A DNA stretch of 64,000 nucleotides from an uncultured Prevotellaceae bacterium (GTDB lineage Bacteria; Bacteroidota; Bacteroidia; Bacteroidales; Bacteroidaceae), in contig ONKY01000076.1 in NCBI GenBank assembly GCA_900318585.1, positions 1-64,000 on the forward strand, written 5' to 3'. The translations under genes and the position numbers were made by a program. The notes beneath the pieces are model-generated. The model was not told the origin of the DNA and searched no databases. It was given only the letters and a program-made list of their open reading frames with translations. Below, piece by piece: positions 1-7,452 of the stretch; the stretch's first letter is position 1, and each line of letters begins with the position of its first letter.

Positions 1-1
1 G

Positions 2-1021
2 AGAGGCGATGGCAACACTTACAATATTACGGCTGATGAGAACACCACGGGCAGTGAGCGTACGGGTACCGTGAAGTTCTTTGTCACGAACTCAGAGAAT
101 CCCACGGCTGCGGACAAGGTGTACCTGCCCGTTACCGTGACTCAGAAGGCCATTGCCCCCAGCGTCAGCCCCACCACGCTGACCTTTGATGGCAGTGGCG
201 GTACAAAGAGCGTAACCGTCGCACCGCAGGGTTACGGCTATCGTGGCTACGTAATTGCCGATGCCGATAAGTCGTGGCTCTCGGCAGCGTTCGGTGATAA
301 CAACACCATTGCATTCACCGCCAAGGCCAACACCACTGGCAAGGATCGAACAGCCACCGTCAGGTGCTACGTCAGCAACGTGAAATCCTCCACCGATGCA
401 CAGCGCACCTATATGTCGGTGAAGATTACCCAGAGTGCAAGCAGCCAGGAGAGTGCGTACAGAATTGACGGTGCGTCAATTCATATTGATTTCTCAGCTG
501 TACTGTCATGTGTTGATGGAGGTAAATCATACGTTAAAGATGATGGATGGGATAATCTTGCTGCCGGCGGATATAATGATAACAAAAGAACCGAGGTCGT
601 TGTAACTCATGATACTAATGGATACCACGTCACTTGTTCACGCAATGTTACTAAAAGTGATGGATCTAAAGTAGTTGGCACTTGTTCGTTCGATATAGAT
701 GACCTGAATAAGCTGGAAAGCAAAAAGGCAATTATCAGTAACATAAAGGTTGAGTGGAAATCGGAGTCTACTAACTATACACAACAGTTTAAGGCTACCT
801 CGAAAAGTAAGTTAAGTATGACAGGTCCCCTTGAGCTTCATGAGGGTACTTATTCTTATGATGGTAATAAGCGCATATATCTTGGCGAATGGGAAAACTC
901 AAAACCCGTTTTCGATGTGTTTGAGTATAAGCAGGTTATTGGAAATAATAGCGCATCATGTAAATCTCCATCATCCTTGAAAAGTGCTAATCTAACTGTG
1001 GGAGTGACGTTTGCTAAGTAA
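2..1021 (+). CDS. BACON-repeat surface protein, 3' part (5' end outside window)
   Basis: The frame is open from the first bases, so this is the C-terminal 339 codons of a longer protein. It begins in the tail of one BACON-type beta-sandwich (ending VYLPVTVTQKA). A second complete one follows, from about SVSPTTLTFDG to MSVKITQSAS, with the usual W-L strand (KSWLSAAF) and a final ITQSAS. The last roughly 180 residues form a separate beta-rich domain I do not recognise. BACON domains are known from Bacteroidota secreted and surface proteins, often carbohydrate-related or mucin-associated. Base composition falls from the GC-rich BACON part to an AT-richer tail near 465. The specific function cannot be told from this fragment. 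Confidence 0.8.
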   Translation, partial: RGDGNTYNITADENTTGSERTGTVKFFVTNSENPTAADKVYLPVTVTQKAIAPSVSPTTLTFDGSGGTKSVTVAPQGYGYRGYVIADADKSWLSAAFGDNNTIAFTAKANTTGKDRTATVRCYVSNVKSSTDAQRTYMSVKITQSASSQESAYRIDGASIHIDFSAVLSCVDGGKSYVKDDGWDNLAAGGYNDNKRTEVVVTHDTNGYHVTCSRNVTKSDGSKVVGTCSFDIDDLNKLESKKAIISNIKVEWKSESTNYTQQFKATSKSKLSMTGPLELHEGTYSYDGNKRIYLGEWENSKPVFDVFEYKQVIGNNSASCKSPSSLKSANLTVGVTFAK

Positions 1022-1049
1022 TGATTGGGCTTTCGAGCGTACATAATCA

Positions 1050-1094
1050 GGGAACGGTTCTTGATTCTAATGAAGTGAATCAAGAACCGTTCCC
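1050..1094. terminator. Bidirectional hairpin between convergent genes
   Basis: A perfect 18-bp inverted repeat, GGGAACGGTTCTTGATTC at 1050-1067 and its complement at 1077-1094, flanks a 9-nt loop. It sits between the stop of the plus-strand BACON gene (1021) and the stop of the minus-strand hydrolase gene (1108), the place expected for a shared terminator. There is no clean U tract on either side. Confidence 0.75.
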
Positions 1095-1107
1095 CTCTCT
1101 TGTTATT

Positions 1108-1758
1108 TCAGACAGTTCCTCTGAGATAGGGGTTGTATCGGAGCTCGTCTCCGATGGTGGTCTGTGGGCCGTGTCCGCAGTAGGCTGTGGTGTCTGCGGG
1201 CAGGTGGGCTATGACAGTGGTGAGGCTTTTCATGAGCTGTTCCCAGCTTCCGCGGTCGAAGTCGGTCCTGCCCACGCTCATGCGGAAGAGGGTGTCGCCG
1301 GTGAAGACCACCTTCTCCGCTTCGCAGTAGAAGCAGACGCCGCCAGGTGTGTGGCCAGGCGTGGAAAGGACGGTGAACTGATGTGTTCCGAAGGTGATGA
1401 TTTCGCCGGCTTTCAGCAGGTGGCCTGTGGGTGGTACCTCCCGCTGGTAGTCTATTCCCATCATTGACTTCATCTGTGACTTGATATCCATCAGCCATTC
1501 GTCCTCTGCCATTACCTCGGGCTTCAGGCCGTACTCATGCCAGATGGTGTCGTTGCCGAAGCAGTGGTCGAAGTGGCCGTGGGTGCAGAGCAGGTGCGTA
1601 GGCTTCAGGTTTCTTTCAAGGATATAGTTGACAATGGCTTTCCGCTCATCGTCAAAGTAGGCGCCGCAGTCAATGATGACGGCTTCGGAGGTCTCGTCGC
1701 TAACGACGTAGCTGTTCTCCTGTAGTGTGTTGCAAACGAAGTTTTTTATCTGTAGCAT
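1108..1758 (-). CDS. Metallo-beta-lactamase-fold hydrolase (glyoxalase II-like)
   Basis: 216 residues from the ATG at 1758, chosen because MLQIKNFVCNTLQENSYVV matches the usual first beta strand of the family; a longer reading from 1842 would overlap rsmG. The metal-binding motif THGHFDHCFG is followed by a second histidine in STPGHTPGG, the aspartate in VVFTGDTLF and the late histidine in YCGHGPQTT, the full binuclear-metal set. Glyoxalase II-like MBL enzymes hydrolyse thioesters or similar substrates in the cytoplasm; the substrate here is unknown. It is the last gene of a minus-strand run, 22 nt after rsmG, and ends at the 1050-1094 hairpin. Confidence 0.88.
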   Translation of the reverse strand: MLQIKNFVCNTLQENSYVVSDETSEAVIIDCGAYFDDERKAIVNYILERNLKPTHLLCTHGHFDHCFGNDTIWHEYGLKPEVMAEDEWLMDIKSQMKSMMGIDYQREVPPTGHLLKAGEIITFGTHQFTVLSTPGHTPGGVCFYCEAEKVVFTGDTLFRMSVGRTDFDRGSWEQLMKSLTTVIAHLPADTTAYCGHGPQTTIGDELRYNPYLRGTV

Positions 1759-1780
1759 GTGAGAAAGGGAGAATGAGAAA

Positions 1781-2401
1781 TTAGAGTGGAACATATATGA
1801 CGTGCTTGCCCTTGAACCATTCTTCGTCGAACCACTTGTCAATATCGTCTATCTCCACGCTGTTCTTGAATGGTTTCGCTTCTGCCTGTAAGTCTCCTCC
1901 CTTTAGGCAGATAAGCCCGTTAGGTAAAGCATTCTGCTGTTTCTTAGAGATGTTCTTTCGCACGATTTTTGCCAAGTCGGGTAGGGCCATCACGGCGCGA
2001 CTTACGACGAAATCATACTGTCCCTTCTCGTCCTCTCCACGCAATTGTTCTATCTTGCAGTTCTTGAGTCCGATGGCCTTTGCCACCTCCTGCGCCACGC
2101 GGATCTTCTTGCCCGTGCCGTCGATGAGCTTGAAGCTGCACTCGGGAAACAGGATGGCTAACGGTATGCCAGGGAAACCACCGCCGGTGCCGAAGTCAAG
2201 AATACGGGTGCCCGGCCGGAAGTTGACGGTGCGTGCAATGGCCATAGAGTGGAGTACGTGGCGCTCGTAGAGGTTGTCAATGTCCTTGCGCGAGATGACA
2301 TTGATCTTGGCATTCCAATCCCGGTACAGACCGTCGAGCATTTCTATCTGTTTGAGCTGTTCGTCGCTCAGCTCCCTGAAGTATTTTCTGATGATTTCCA
2401 T
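1781..2401 (-). CDS. rsmG: 16S rRNA (guanine-527 N7) methyltransferase RsmG
   Basis: 206 residues, normal length for RsmG/GidB. The SAM-binding loop ILDFGTGGGFPGIPLAI and the motifs NLYERHVLHSMA (substrate-side) and VSRAVMALPDL are all present. The enzyme methylates G527 of 16S rRNA using SAM; its loss is associated with low-level streptomycin resistance in other bacteria. It lies 6 nt after the DUF3298-type lipoprotein gene and 22 nt before the MBL hydrolase. Confidence 0.95.
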   Translation of the reverse strand: MEIIRKYFRELSDEQLKQIEMLDGLYRDWNAKINVISRKDIDNLYERHVLHSMAIARTVNFRPGTRILDFGTGGGFPGIPLAILFPECSFKLIDGTGKKIRVAQEVAKAIGLKNCKIEQLRGEDEKGQYDFVVSRAVMALPDLAKIVRKNISKKQQNALPNGLICLKGGDLQAEAKPFKNSVEIDDIDKWFDEEWFKGKHVIYVPL

Positions 2402-2407
2402 TCCTGC

Positions 2408-3190
2408 TTATTTCATGATGTCCTCCAAATCGTCGTAATCTATGGCCAACTCTATCTTTCCCTTACTATAGTCGGCCAGCTCGTAGGGATTGTAGATGAA
2501 TGTGAGCTTGTCGTCGCCCAAAACAAAGTTCTCAGGTGCAAAGATGTTCATAGAGTACAGGTATCCCTCTTCATGCAGTTCGTCCAGGTTCTTCGTGCCG
2601 GTCTTTTCCTGCAGGGCTTCTAACAGCAGTTCGTTCAGCCGCTGTTCGTATCCTGGCACGAAGATATCGGCCAGTGCCATCTGCCGGCCTGTCGCCTTGT
2701 TGAAATTCATGGATAGCTGCTGGCTGATGCCGTGTGCGCCGCCTTCGTAGTATTCCAGGTTGATGAAATATGTCAGCACGCCTTTTCGCTCTTGACTAAC
2801 CTCCGTGCTTACCTTGTATTGGTATTCATACCAGGCCAGCTTCTTCTTGTCAGCCTTGTCCTCGCGATAGAGTGGGGCATAGTTCTTCACATAGTCGCGA
2901 CAGTACTTGTTGGCAAATGAGTCGGCTGCCTCTTTCATGCTTAGGTTCTCCAAATAGAACACTTTGTTCACCACGGCACTGTTGATTGCCTTTGCCACTT
3001 CACCGTATTGCTCGCCCAGGAAGTCCATCTGCAGGTCTACGGTGCAACGGGGCGCTCCTTCGCTCTTGTCGATAGCTACCTCTCGGCTGACGCTGATGCG
3101 TTCAAATTCCAAATTGTCAAGCTCACCCCCGCCGCAGCCGGTGAGCAGCAACAGGGGGGTGAGCAGGGTTGTAAGTGATAGTCTCTTCAT
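2408..3190 (-). CDS. Lipoprotein with DUF4163/DUF3298-like domains
   Basis: 260 residues. It has a lipoprotein signal peptide (MKRLSLTTLLTPLLLLTGCGGG, lipobox LLTGC), then a region like DUF4163 and a C-terminal DUF3298/RsiV-like domain with the characteristic YYEGGAHGIS segment and FIYNPYELADYSKG. Proteins of this type are membrane-anchored periplasmic or outer-membrane lipoproteins; related domains occur in anti-sigma factor RsiV and in lysozyme-binding proteins, but no function is established for this branch. It sits between the slipin gene (12 nt) and rsmG (6 nt). Confidence 0.8.
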   Translation of the reverse strand: MKRLSLTTLLTPLLLLTGCGGGELDNLEFERISVSREVAIDKSEGAPRCTVDLQMDFLGEQYGEVAKAINSAVVNKVFYLENLSMKEAADSFANKYCRDYVKNYAPLYREDKADKKKLAWYEYQYKVSTEVSQERKGVLTYFINLEYYEGGAHGISQQLSMNFNKATGRQMALADIFVPGYEQRLNELLLEALQEKTGTKNLDELHEEGYLYSMNIFAPENFVLGDDKLTFIYNPYELADYSKGKIELAIDYDDLEDIMK

Positions 3191-3202
3191 GGATATATGG
3201 GA

Positions 3203-4150
3203 TTATTCAGCAGCTTTGAACAGCTCTTTGATGCCACCGATGGAGCCCAGCAGGTTGGTAGCTTCGTAAGGCAGGTAGACGGTCTTTGTCTTGTCGCCCT
3301 CGGCCAGTTCCTGCATCATCTGGATATACTTCTGAGCCAGCAGATAGTTGGCAGGGTTGGTAGACTTGCCAACGGCTTCCGTTATCAGCTCGATGGCCTT
3401 TGCCTCTGCCTCTGCCTTGCGGATGCGTGCCTGAGCCTCACCCTCGGCTTCGAGGATGGCCTGTTCCTTGGCGGCCTCAGCCTTGTTGACGATAGCTGTA
3501 CGCTCACCCTCTGAAGCCAGAATCTCGGCGGCCTTCTGTCCTTCGGAGGTCAGGATCTGTGCGCGCTTGTTACGCTCGGCCTGCATCTGCTTCTCCATTG
3601 CCGTCAGCACGGAGTCGGGAGGCGTGATGTCCTGCAGCTCTACGCGGTTCACCTTCACACCCCACTTGTCGGTGGCATCGTCGAGTACGGCGGAGAGTTT
3701 CTTGTTGATGGTATCGCGTGAGGTCAGCGTCTCGTCCAGCTCCAGTTCGCCGATGATGTTACGCAGGGTGGTCTGCGTGAGCTTCTCGATGGCGTTGGGG
3801 AGGTTATTGATCTCGTATGTGGCCTTGAAGGGGTCAACAATCTGGAAATAGAGCAGTGCGTTGATCTCCGTCTGCACATTGTCCTTCGTAATCACGTTCT
3901 GCTTAGGGAAGTCATAGACCTGTTCGCGCAGGTCAATCGTGTTAGAGTACTGGTAGCGCCCGTGGTTGAGCACGACGATAGACTTGGCGCGGTCGATGAA
4001 CGGGATGATGATGTTGATACCCGGCTGAAGCGTGGCGTAGTAGCGTCCGAGACGCTCCACAATCTTGGTTTCCGACTGGGGGATGATCACAAGTGCCATC
4101 TTGGCGAAGATAATAACCGCCACGATGATGAATACTAATACGTAGGTCAT
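3203..4150 (-). CDS. SPFH/band-7 slipin (QmcA-like)
   Basis: 315 residues. One N-terminal membrane segment (VLVFIIVAVIIFAKMALVII) is followed by the SPFH domain, about residues 20-180, with the typical VERLGRYYATLQPGINIIIPFID and RVELQDITPPDSVLTAMEKQM. A long alanine/glutamate-rich helical region (SEGQKAAEILASEGERTAI) then leads into a C-terminal tail. Slipins form large oligomeric rings in the membrane and are typically encoded beside NfeD proteins, as here (27 nt from nfeD). The role is probably membrane microdomain organisation or protease control, known for the family but not shown here. Confidence 0.92.
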   Translation of the reverse strand: MTYVLVFIIVAVIIFAKMALVIIPQSETKIVERLGRYYATLQPGINIIIPFIDRAKSIVVLNHGRYQYSNTIDLREQVYDFPKQNVITKDNVQTEINALLYFQIVDPFKATYEINNLPNAIEKLTQTTLRNIIGELELDETLTSRDTINKKLSAVLDDATDKWGVKVNRVELQDITPPDSVLTAMEKQMQAERNKRAQILTSEGQKAAEILASEGERTAIVNKAEAAKEQAILEAEGEAQARIRKAEAEAKAIELITEAVGKSTNPANYLLAQKYIQMMQELAEGDKTKTVYLPYEATNLLGSIGGIKELFKAAE

Positions 4151-4177
4151 AATGTCTAATTTTTTAAGTGTTAATGA

Positions 4178-4627
4178 TTAAAAGGTTTCTACGGTGATGA
4201 TGGTGCTTTCGCGCCCTATGACACGGACGTTGCTGCCTTCGCGGATGTCGTTCGGCTCGTTGGTGACGGCTTTCCAGATGTCACCGTCAATCTGCACGCG
4301 TCCGAAGCCGTCGGCCTTGACGGTCTCCACGACACGCCCCTGACGTCCTAACAGTGCGTCGGCATTGCTCACGCGGTTGTCCTCGCCCTTGTGCAGGTAG
4401 CGCTGGGCAAAGGGACGTACCCAGAAGAGGCTGATGAGCGTGAACACGGCAAAGAGGAACAGTTGCCAGTAGATGCTCAGTCCCAGGGCTGCTGAGACGG
4501 CGGCAAAGACGGCACCGATGGAGAAGCAGATGATGAAGAAATCGCCTGCTGTCAGTTCCAGAATCAAGCAGATCACGGCTACGACGGCCCACATCTGCCA
4601 TAAGTGTTGTGCTAAATACTCAATCAT
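4178..4627 (-). CDS. NfeD-family membrane protein
   Basis: 149 residues, the short NfeD1b type without a protease domain. Two to three hydrophobic segments (residues about 12-65) are followed by a C-terminal OB-fold domain (LLGRQGRVVETVKADGFGRVQIDGDIWKAV). NfeD OB-domain proteins partner with slipins at the membrane. The slipin gene lies directly downstream, so the pair is very likely co-expressed. Confidence 0.9.
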   Translation of the reverse strand: MIEYLAQHLWQMWAVVAVICLILELTAGDFFIICFSIGAVFAAVSAALGLSIYWQLFLFAVFTLISLFWVRPFAQRYLHKGEDNRVSNADALLGRQGRVVETVKADGFGRVQIDGDIWKAVTNEPNDIREGSNVRVIGRESTIITVETF

Positions 4628-4693
4628 AGCTTGCGTGTTTTAATTTTTAGTTCGTAAATGGATGATATGGTTCAATTACGTAAATGAATTTCT

Positions 4694-5341
4694 CTAAATG
4701 GTGAGCACGAAGTCGTCCCAGTCCTTCGATGAGCCTTTCTGGTTGAATACCTTCTGGAAGAGACGGCTGCGGGTGGAGGCGATGCTTTCTTTGGAGTGGG
4801 CCGTGAGCAGGGCAATGTCCTTCGGAGCAATCCTTACCTTGATGAGAAGGCTGACGTGATAGTCCTGTTCAGTCATCCGGTAGAGGCTGTAGAGCTTCTC
4901 GGTGAAGCCTGTGTAGATGCTGTTTACCAGCTCTGCCAGTTCCGTCCATTCCTGATGGGTGAGACTCCGTCCCTTGTTCAGCGCGTCCTGCAGGCGCCGG
5001 TAGATGTCTGACGAGAAGATCACAGTCTCGGCCTGCTGGCGCTTTTCGTTCTCGATGATGGCTACCTTATTATTATAGGAGAGCGTGGCCTTCTTTTCCT
5101 CCAGTTCCAGGCGCAGCAGCGAGTTCTCGTCGCCCAGCTTCTGTAGGAGTGTCTCCAGCTCACGGATTTTCGCCTCGTTGTGTGCGATGCTCTGCTGGGT
5201 CTGTGCCTGCTGCAGCTCCTGCAAGGCGCGTACTTTATCCATACGCTCCTGAATAGCCAGCACTTTCCTGCGGCTGCTCTGCACCGTGACGACGAAGAGC
5301 ACGGCATAAATCAGAATTCCTATGATAATTTCGTAAATCAT
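4694..5341 (-). CDS. Membrane-anchored coiled-coil protein with C-terminal HTH-like region
   Basis: 215 residues. Residues 1-22 (MIYEIIIGILIYAVLFVVTV) are a membrane anchor and residues about 28-115 are charged heptad-like coiled coil. The C terminus (HVSLLIKVRIAPKDIALLT, then SKESIASTRSRLFQKVF) resembles the LuxR-type helix-turn-helix at the end of many Bacteroidota membrane regulators. I infer a membrane-tethered regulator; binding to DNA is not shown. It is first in the run leading to nfeD and slipin (66 nt gap). A TACCTTTG element ends 4 nt before its ATG. Confidence 0.65.
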   Translation of the reverse strand: MIYEIIIGILIYAVLFVVTVQSSRRKVLAIQERMDKVRALQELQQAQTQQSIAHNEAKIRELETLLQKLGDENSLLRLELEEKKATLSYNNKVAIIENEKRQQAETVIFSSDIYRRLQDALNKGRSLTHQEWTELAELVNSIYTGFTEKLYSLYRMTEQDYHVSLLIKVRIAPKDIALLTAHSKESIASTRSRLFQKVFNQKGSSKDWDDFVLTI

Positions 5342-5345
5342 AGCG

Positions 5346-5376
5346 CAAAGGTACGAAGAAAAACTGAATCATCCAA
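5346..5376 (-). promoter_or_regulatory. Promoter of the HTH-nfeD-slipin run
   Basis: On the minus strand TACCTTTG (5353 to 5346) matches the Bacteroidota -7 consensus TAnnTTTG, with CTTG 20 nt upstream (TTG at 5376-5374) as a partial -33 TTTG. Only CGCT separates the -7 box from the ATG at 5341, so the mRNA would start at or very near the start codon. Confidence 0.6.
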
Positions 5377-5384
5377 GTTTTTTC

Positions 5385-5432
5385 GTTCGCAATAGTTTGC
5401 AATTGTTTTTCCAGTTCGCAAAAGTTCGCAAA
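5385..5432. repeat. Short degenerate repeat (AGTTCGCAAA units)
   Basis: Two exact tandem copies of AGTTCGCAAA at 5413-5432 follow two looser copies (GTTCGCAAT, AGTTTGCAAT) at 5385-5403. The block lies between the queA stop and the promoter of the next gene. Confidence 0.7.
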
Positions 5433-5441
5433 TGGCGGTTT

Positions 5442-6698
5442 TCAGGGTATTAGCAGCGAGGAATCGCCATAGCTGAGGAAGCGGAAGTCATGGTTAAGGG
5501 CGTAGTCATAGATTGTGCGCCACTGTCCTTTGACAAAGGCGCTGACCAGCAGCAGGAGGGTAGACTGCGGCTGGTGGAAGTTGGTGACGAGCATTTTTAC
5601 GATTTTGTACTCGTAGCCGGGCACGATGATGATCTGCGTGCTGGAGTGGAGAACGGAGAGCTGGTGGGCATCCATCCATTGGAGTAGGGCATTCAGGGCG
5701 GTTACTGCATCGGGCTGCTCATCGATTTCATACGGCGTCCACTGGCTGACGTGCAACTCTTCCTCCGTGAGGGTAGGCTGGCGGAGCACTTTAAGCCCCA
5801 TGTAGTAGAGACTTTCCAATGTGCGTACGCTGGTGGTCCCGACAGCGACGGCCTGACCTCCGTGGGCCAGCAGCTTCTCAATGGTCTGGCGGCGCACGCT
5901 AATATACTCGGTGTGCATGTCGTGGCCTCCAATGTCAGCGCTCTTCACTGGGCGGAAGGTGCCTGCCCCTACGTGGAGGGTCACTTCCTCACGGTCAATG
6001 CCTCGGGCGTCGATGGCTGCAAGCACTTCAGGTGTGAAGTGCAGGCCGGCCGTGGGGGCCGCCACGCTGCCCTTGATCTTTGAGTAGACGGTCTGGTAGG
6101 TGGTTTTATCGCTTTCCTCACTCTTTCTATTCAGATAGGGTGGGATGGGCAGTTCACCAAACATATCGAGAATCTCGGCGAAGGACGGCTGAAGGGTGAA
6201 AGGTGAAGGGTGAAGGGTGATGGCTGAGGACTGAGTGTCGGCAGTGGACCACTCGAACTCAATGAGCTGGCTGGTGCCCACCACCCCCTGTCGCGTAGCC
6301 GTAATGGTCAGTGGTCCATGCTTGATGGTCAATGGTCCTTCCTTCCATTTCTTCAGGTTGCCCACAAGACAGAGCCACGAGCAACGCCCGGTGGTCTGGA
6401 ATATCTGTTCATAGTCAGCAGGCATGTAAGGCTCTAACAGGAACACCTCGATGAGGGCACCTGACTCTTTGTGGAAGTGCATACGTGCCTGGATAACCTT
6501 GGTATTGTTGAAGACCATCAGGACGTCTTGGGGCAGGTAGCCGGGGAGATTGAAGAAACGGTCCTCGGAGACGGTTCCCTGGCGATAGACCAGCAGTTTG
6601 GACTGGTCGCGACGAGCCATTGGGAACTTGGCTATGCGCTCATCTGGCAGCTCATAGCTATAGTCGCTCATCTGTATTTTCTTGACGTCGTTATTCAT
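5442..6698 (-). CDS. queA: S-adenosylmethionine:tRNA ribosyltransferase-isomerase QueA
   Basis: QueA transfers and isomerises the ribosyl part of SAM onto preQ1 at tRNA position 34 to give epoxyqueuosine. The N terminus (YELPDERIAKFPMARRDQSKLL), VFNNTKVIQARMHFHK, YSKIKGSVAAPTAGLHFTPE, LHVGAGTFRPVK, VAVGTTSVRTLESL and VTNFHQPQSTLLLLV are all family signatures. 418 residues from 6698 or 409 from the ATG at 6671 (MSDYSYELP); the second is the more usual start. This is longer than the roughly 350 residues of proteobacterial QueA. The extra length is a variable loop, residues about 118-172, encoded by short repeat-like DNA. It follows the PAP2 gene by 9 nt. Confidence 0.95.
   Translation of the reverse strand: MNNDVKKIQMSDYSYELPDERIAKFPMARRDQSKLLVYRQGTVSEDRFFNLPGYLPQDVLMVFNNTKVIQARMHFHKESGALIEVFLLEPYMPADYEQIFQTTGRCSWLCLVGNLKKWKEGPLTIKHGPLTITATRQGVVGTSQLIEFEWSTADTQSSAITLHPSPFTLQPSFAEILDMFGELPIPPYLNRKSEESDKTTYQTVYSKIKGSVAAPTAGLHFTPEVLAAIDARGIDREEVTLHVGAGTFRPVKSADIGGHDMHTEYISVRRQTIEKLLAHGGQAVAVGTTSVRTLESLYYMGLKVLRQPTLTEEELHVSQWTPYEIDEQPDAVTALNALLQWMDAHQLSVLHSSTQIIIVPGYEYKIVKMLVTNFHQPQSTLLLLVSAFVKGQWRTIYDYALNHDFRFLSYGDSSLLIP
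6187..6345. repeat. Short degenerate repeats inside queA
   Basis: Two blocks lie in the coding sequence. At 6188-6236 variants of GGTGAAGGGTGAA repeat (GTGAAAGGTGAAGGGTGAAG), encoding TLHPSPFTLQPS. At 6300-6340 variants of GGTCAATGGTCC repeat, encoding EGPLTIKHGPLTIT. They look like the short-unit repeats found between genes elsewhere in the window. Confidence 0.65.
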
Positions 6699-6707
6699 GC
6701 GGAATAC

Positions 6708-7409
6708 TTATTCATAGAGGAATAGACAGGCGCGCAACAGTGCGTAGACTAATGTGAAGACGAGAACGGCAACGACAATGTTCACGTCGGAGTGAAGGTA
6801 GCCGGTGGAGGTGTACTGTGAGGAGACAAGGCGTCTGCTGACTGTAAGGCGTAGCCTCAGCCGATGGTAGAGCAGATAGGCCAGTGAGGCACCGATAGCT
6901 CCCCAGATCAGTCCGCAGAGGATGTCGCCCGGGAAATGGACGCCTAAATAGAGGCGCGTCCAGCAGTTGACGAGCGACCACAGGACCAGGGCCGTGGAGA
7001 GCAGGCGGCTGCGCACTAACCAGCAGAAGAATACGGCAATGCCGAAGGTATTGCAGGCATGAGCGGAGAAGAAACCGAAGCGTCCGCCGCGGTAGCCGTT
7101 CACAATGTCTACCATAGAACCGATGACGGGGTCGTGGGTGGGTCGCCAACGTGCCACGAGGGGCTTGACGATCGTGTCGTCAATGGTGCCGGTGAGTAAC
7201 AGGCAGACAACAGCACAGGCCACGACAAGGAGAATCTGCGTGACGGTGTCGTTGTTCTTGATCACCAAATAGAAAAGCGACACGTACAGAGGTACCCATG
7301 TCAGGGCGTTGGTGAGTGTCCTGACAAGGCCGTCCAGATAGAGTGACGAGCTGCCGTTCAGGAATAGCAGCAGCTGGCGGTCGAATTCTATCAGTGTGTC
7401 AAAGTCCAT
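6708..7409 (-). CDS. PAP2-family membrane phosphatase
   Basis: 233 residues with about six hydrophobic segments. The three-part PAP2 acid phosphatase signature is present: KPLVARWRPTH, then FGFFSAHACNTFG (in place of the usual PSGH) and RLYLGVHFPGD with the catalytic histidine-aspartate. Family members dephosphorylate lipid phosphates such as undecaprenyl pyrophosphate, phosphatidylglycerol phosphate or lipid A at the membrane; the substrate cannot be assigned. It lies 39 nt after batD-batE and 9 nt before queA. Confidence 0.88.
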   Translation of the reverse strand: MDFDTLIEFDRQLLLFLNGSSSLYLDGLVRTLTNALTWVPLYVSLFYLVIKNNDTVTQILLVVACAVVCLLLTGTIDDTIVKPLVARWRPTHDPVIGSMVDIVNGYRGGRFGFFSAHACNTFGIAVFFCWLVRSRLLSTALVLWSLVNCWTRLYLGVHFPGDILCGLIWGAIGASLAYLLYHRLRLRLTVSRRLVSSQYTSTGYLHSDVNIVVAVLVFTLVYALLRACLFLYE

Positions 7410-7411
7410 AC

Positions 7412-7452
7412 GCTCACCTCTCAGTTCTTACTTCTCACCTCTCACTTCTCAG
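7412..7452. repeat. Short degenerate repeat joining batDE and the PAP2 gene
   Basis: Units of CTCACCTCTCA / CTTCTCACCT type fill the spacer. In gene orientation they read TGAGAAGTGAGAGGTGAGAAG, with TGA in several phases. The batDE stop codon (7451-7449) lies inside the block. Confidence 0.7.
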
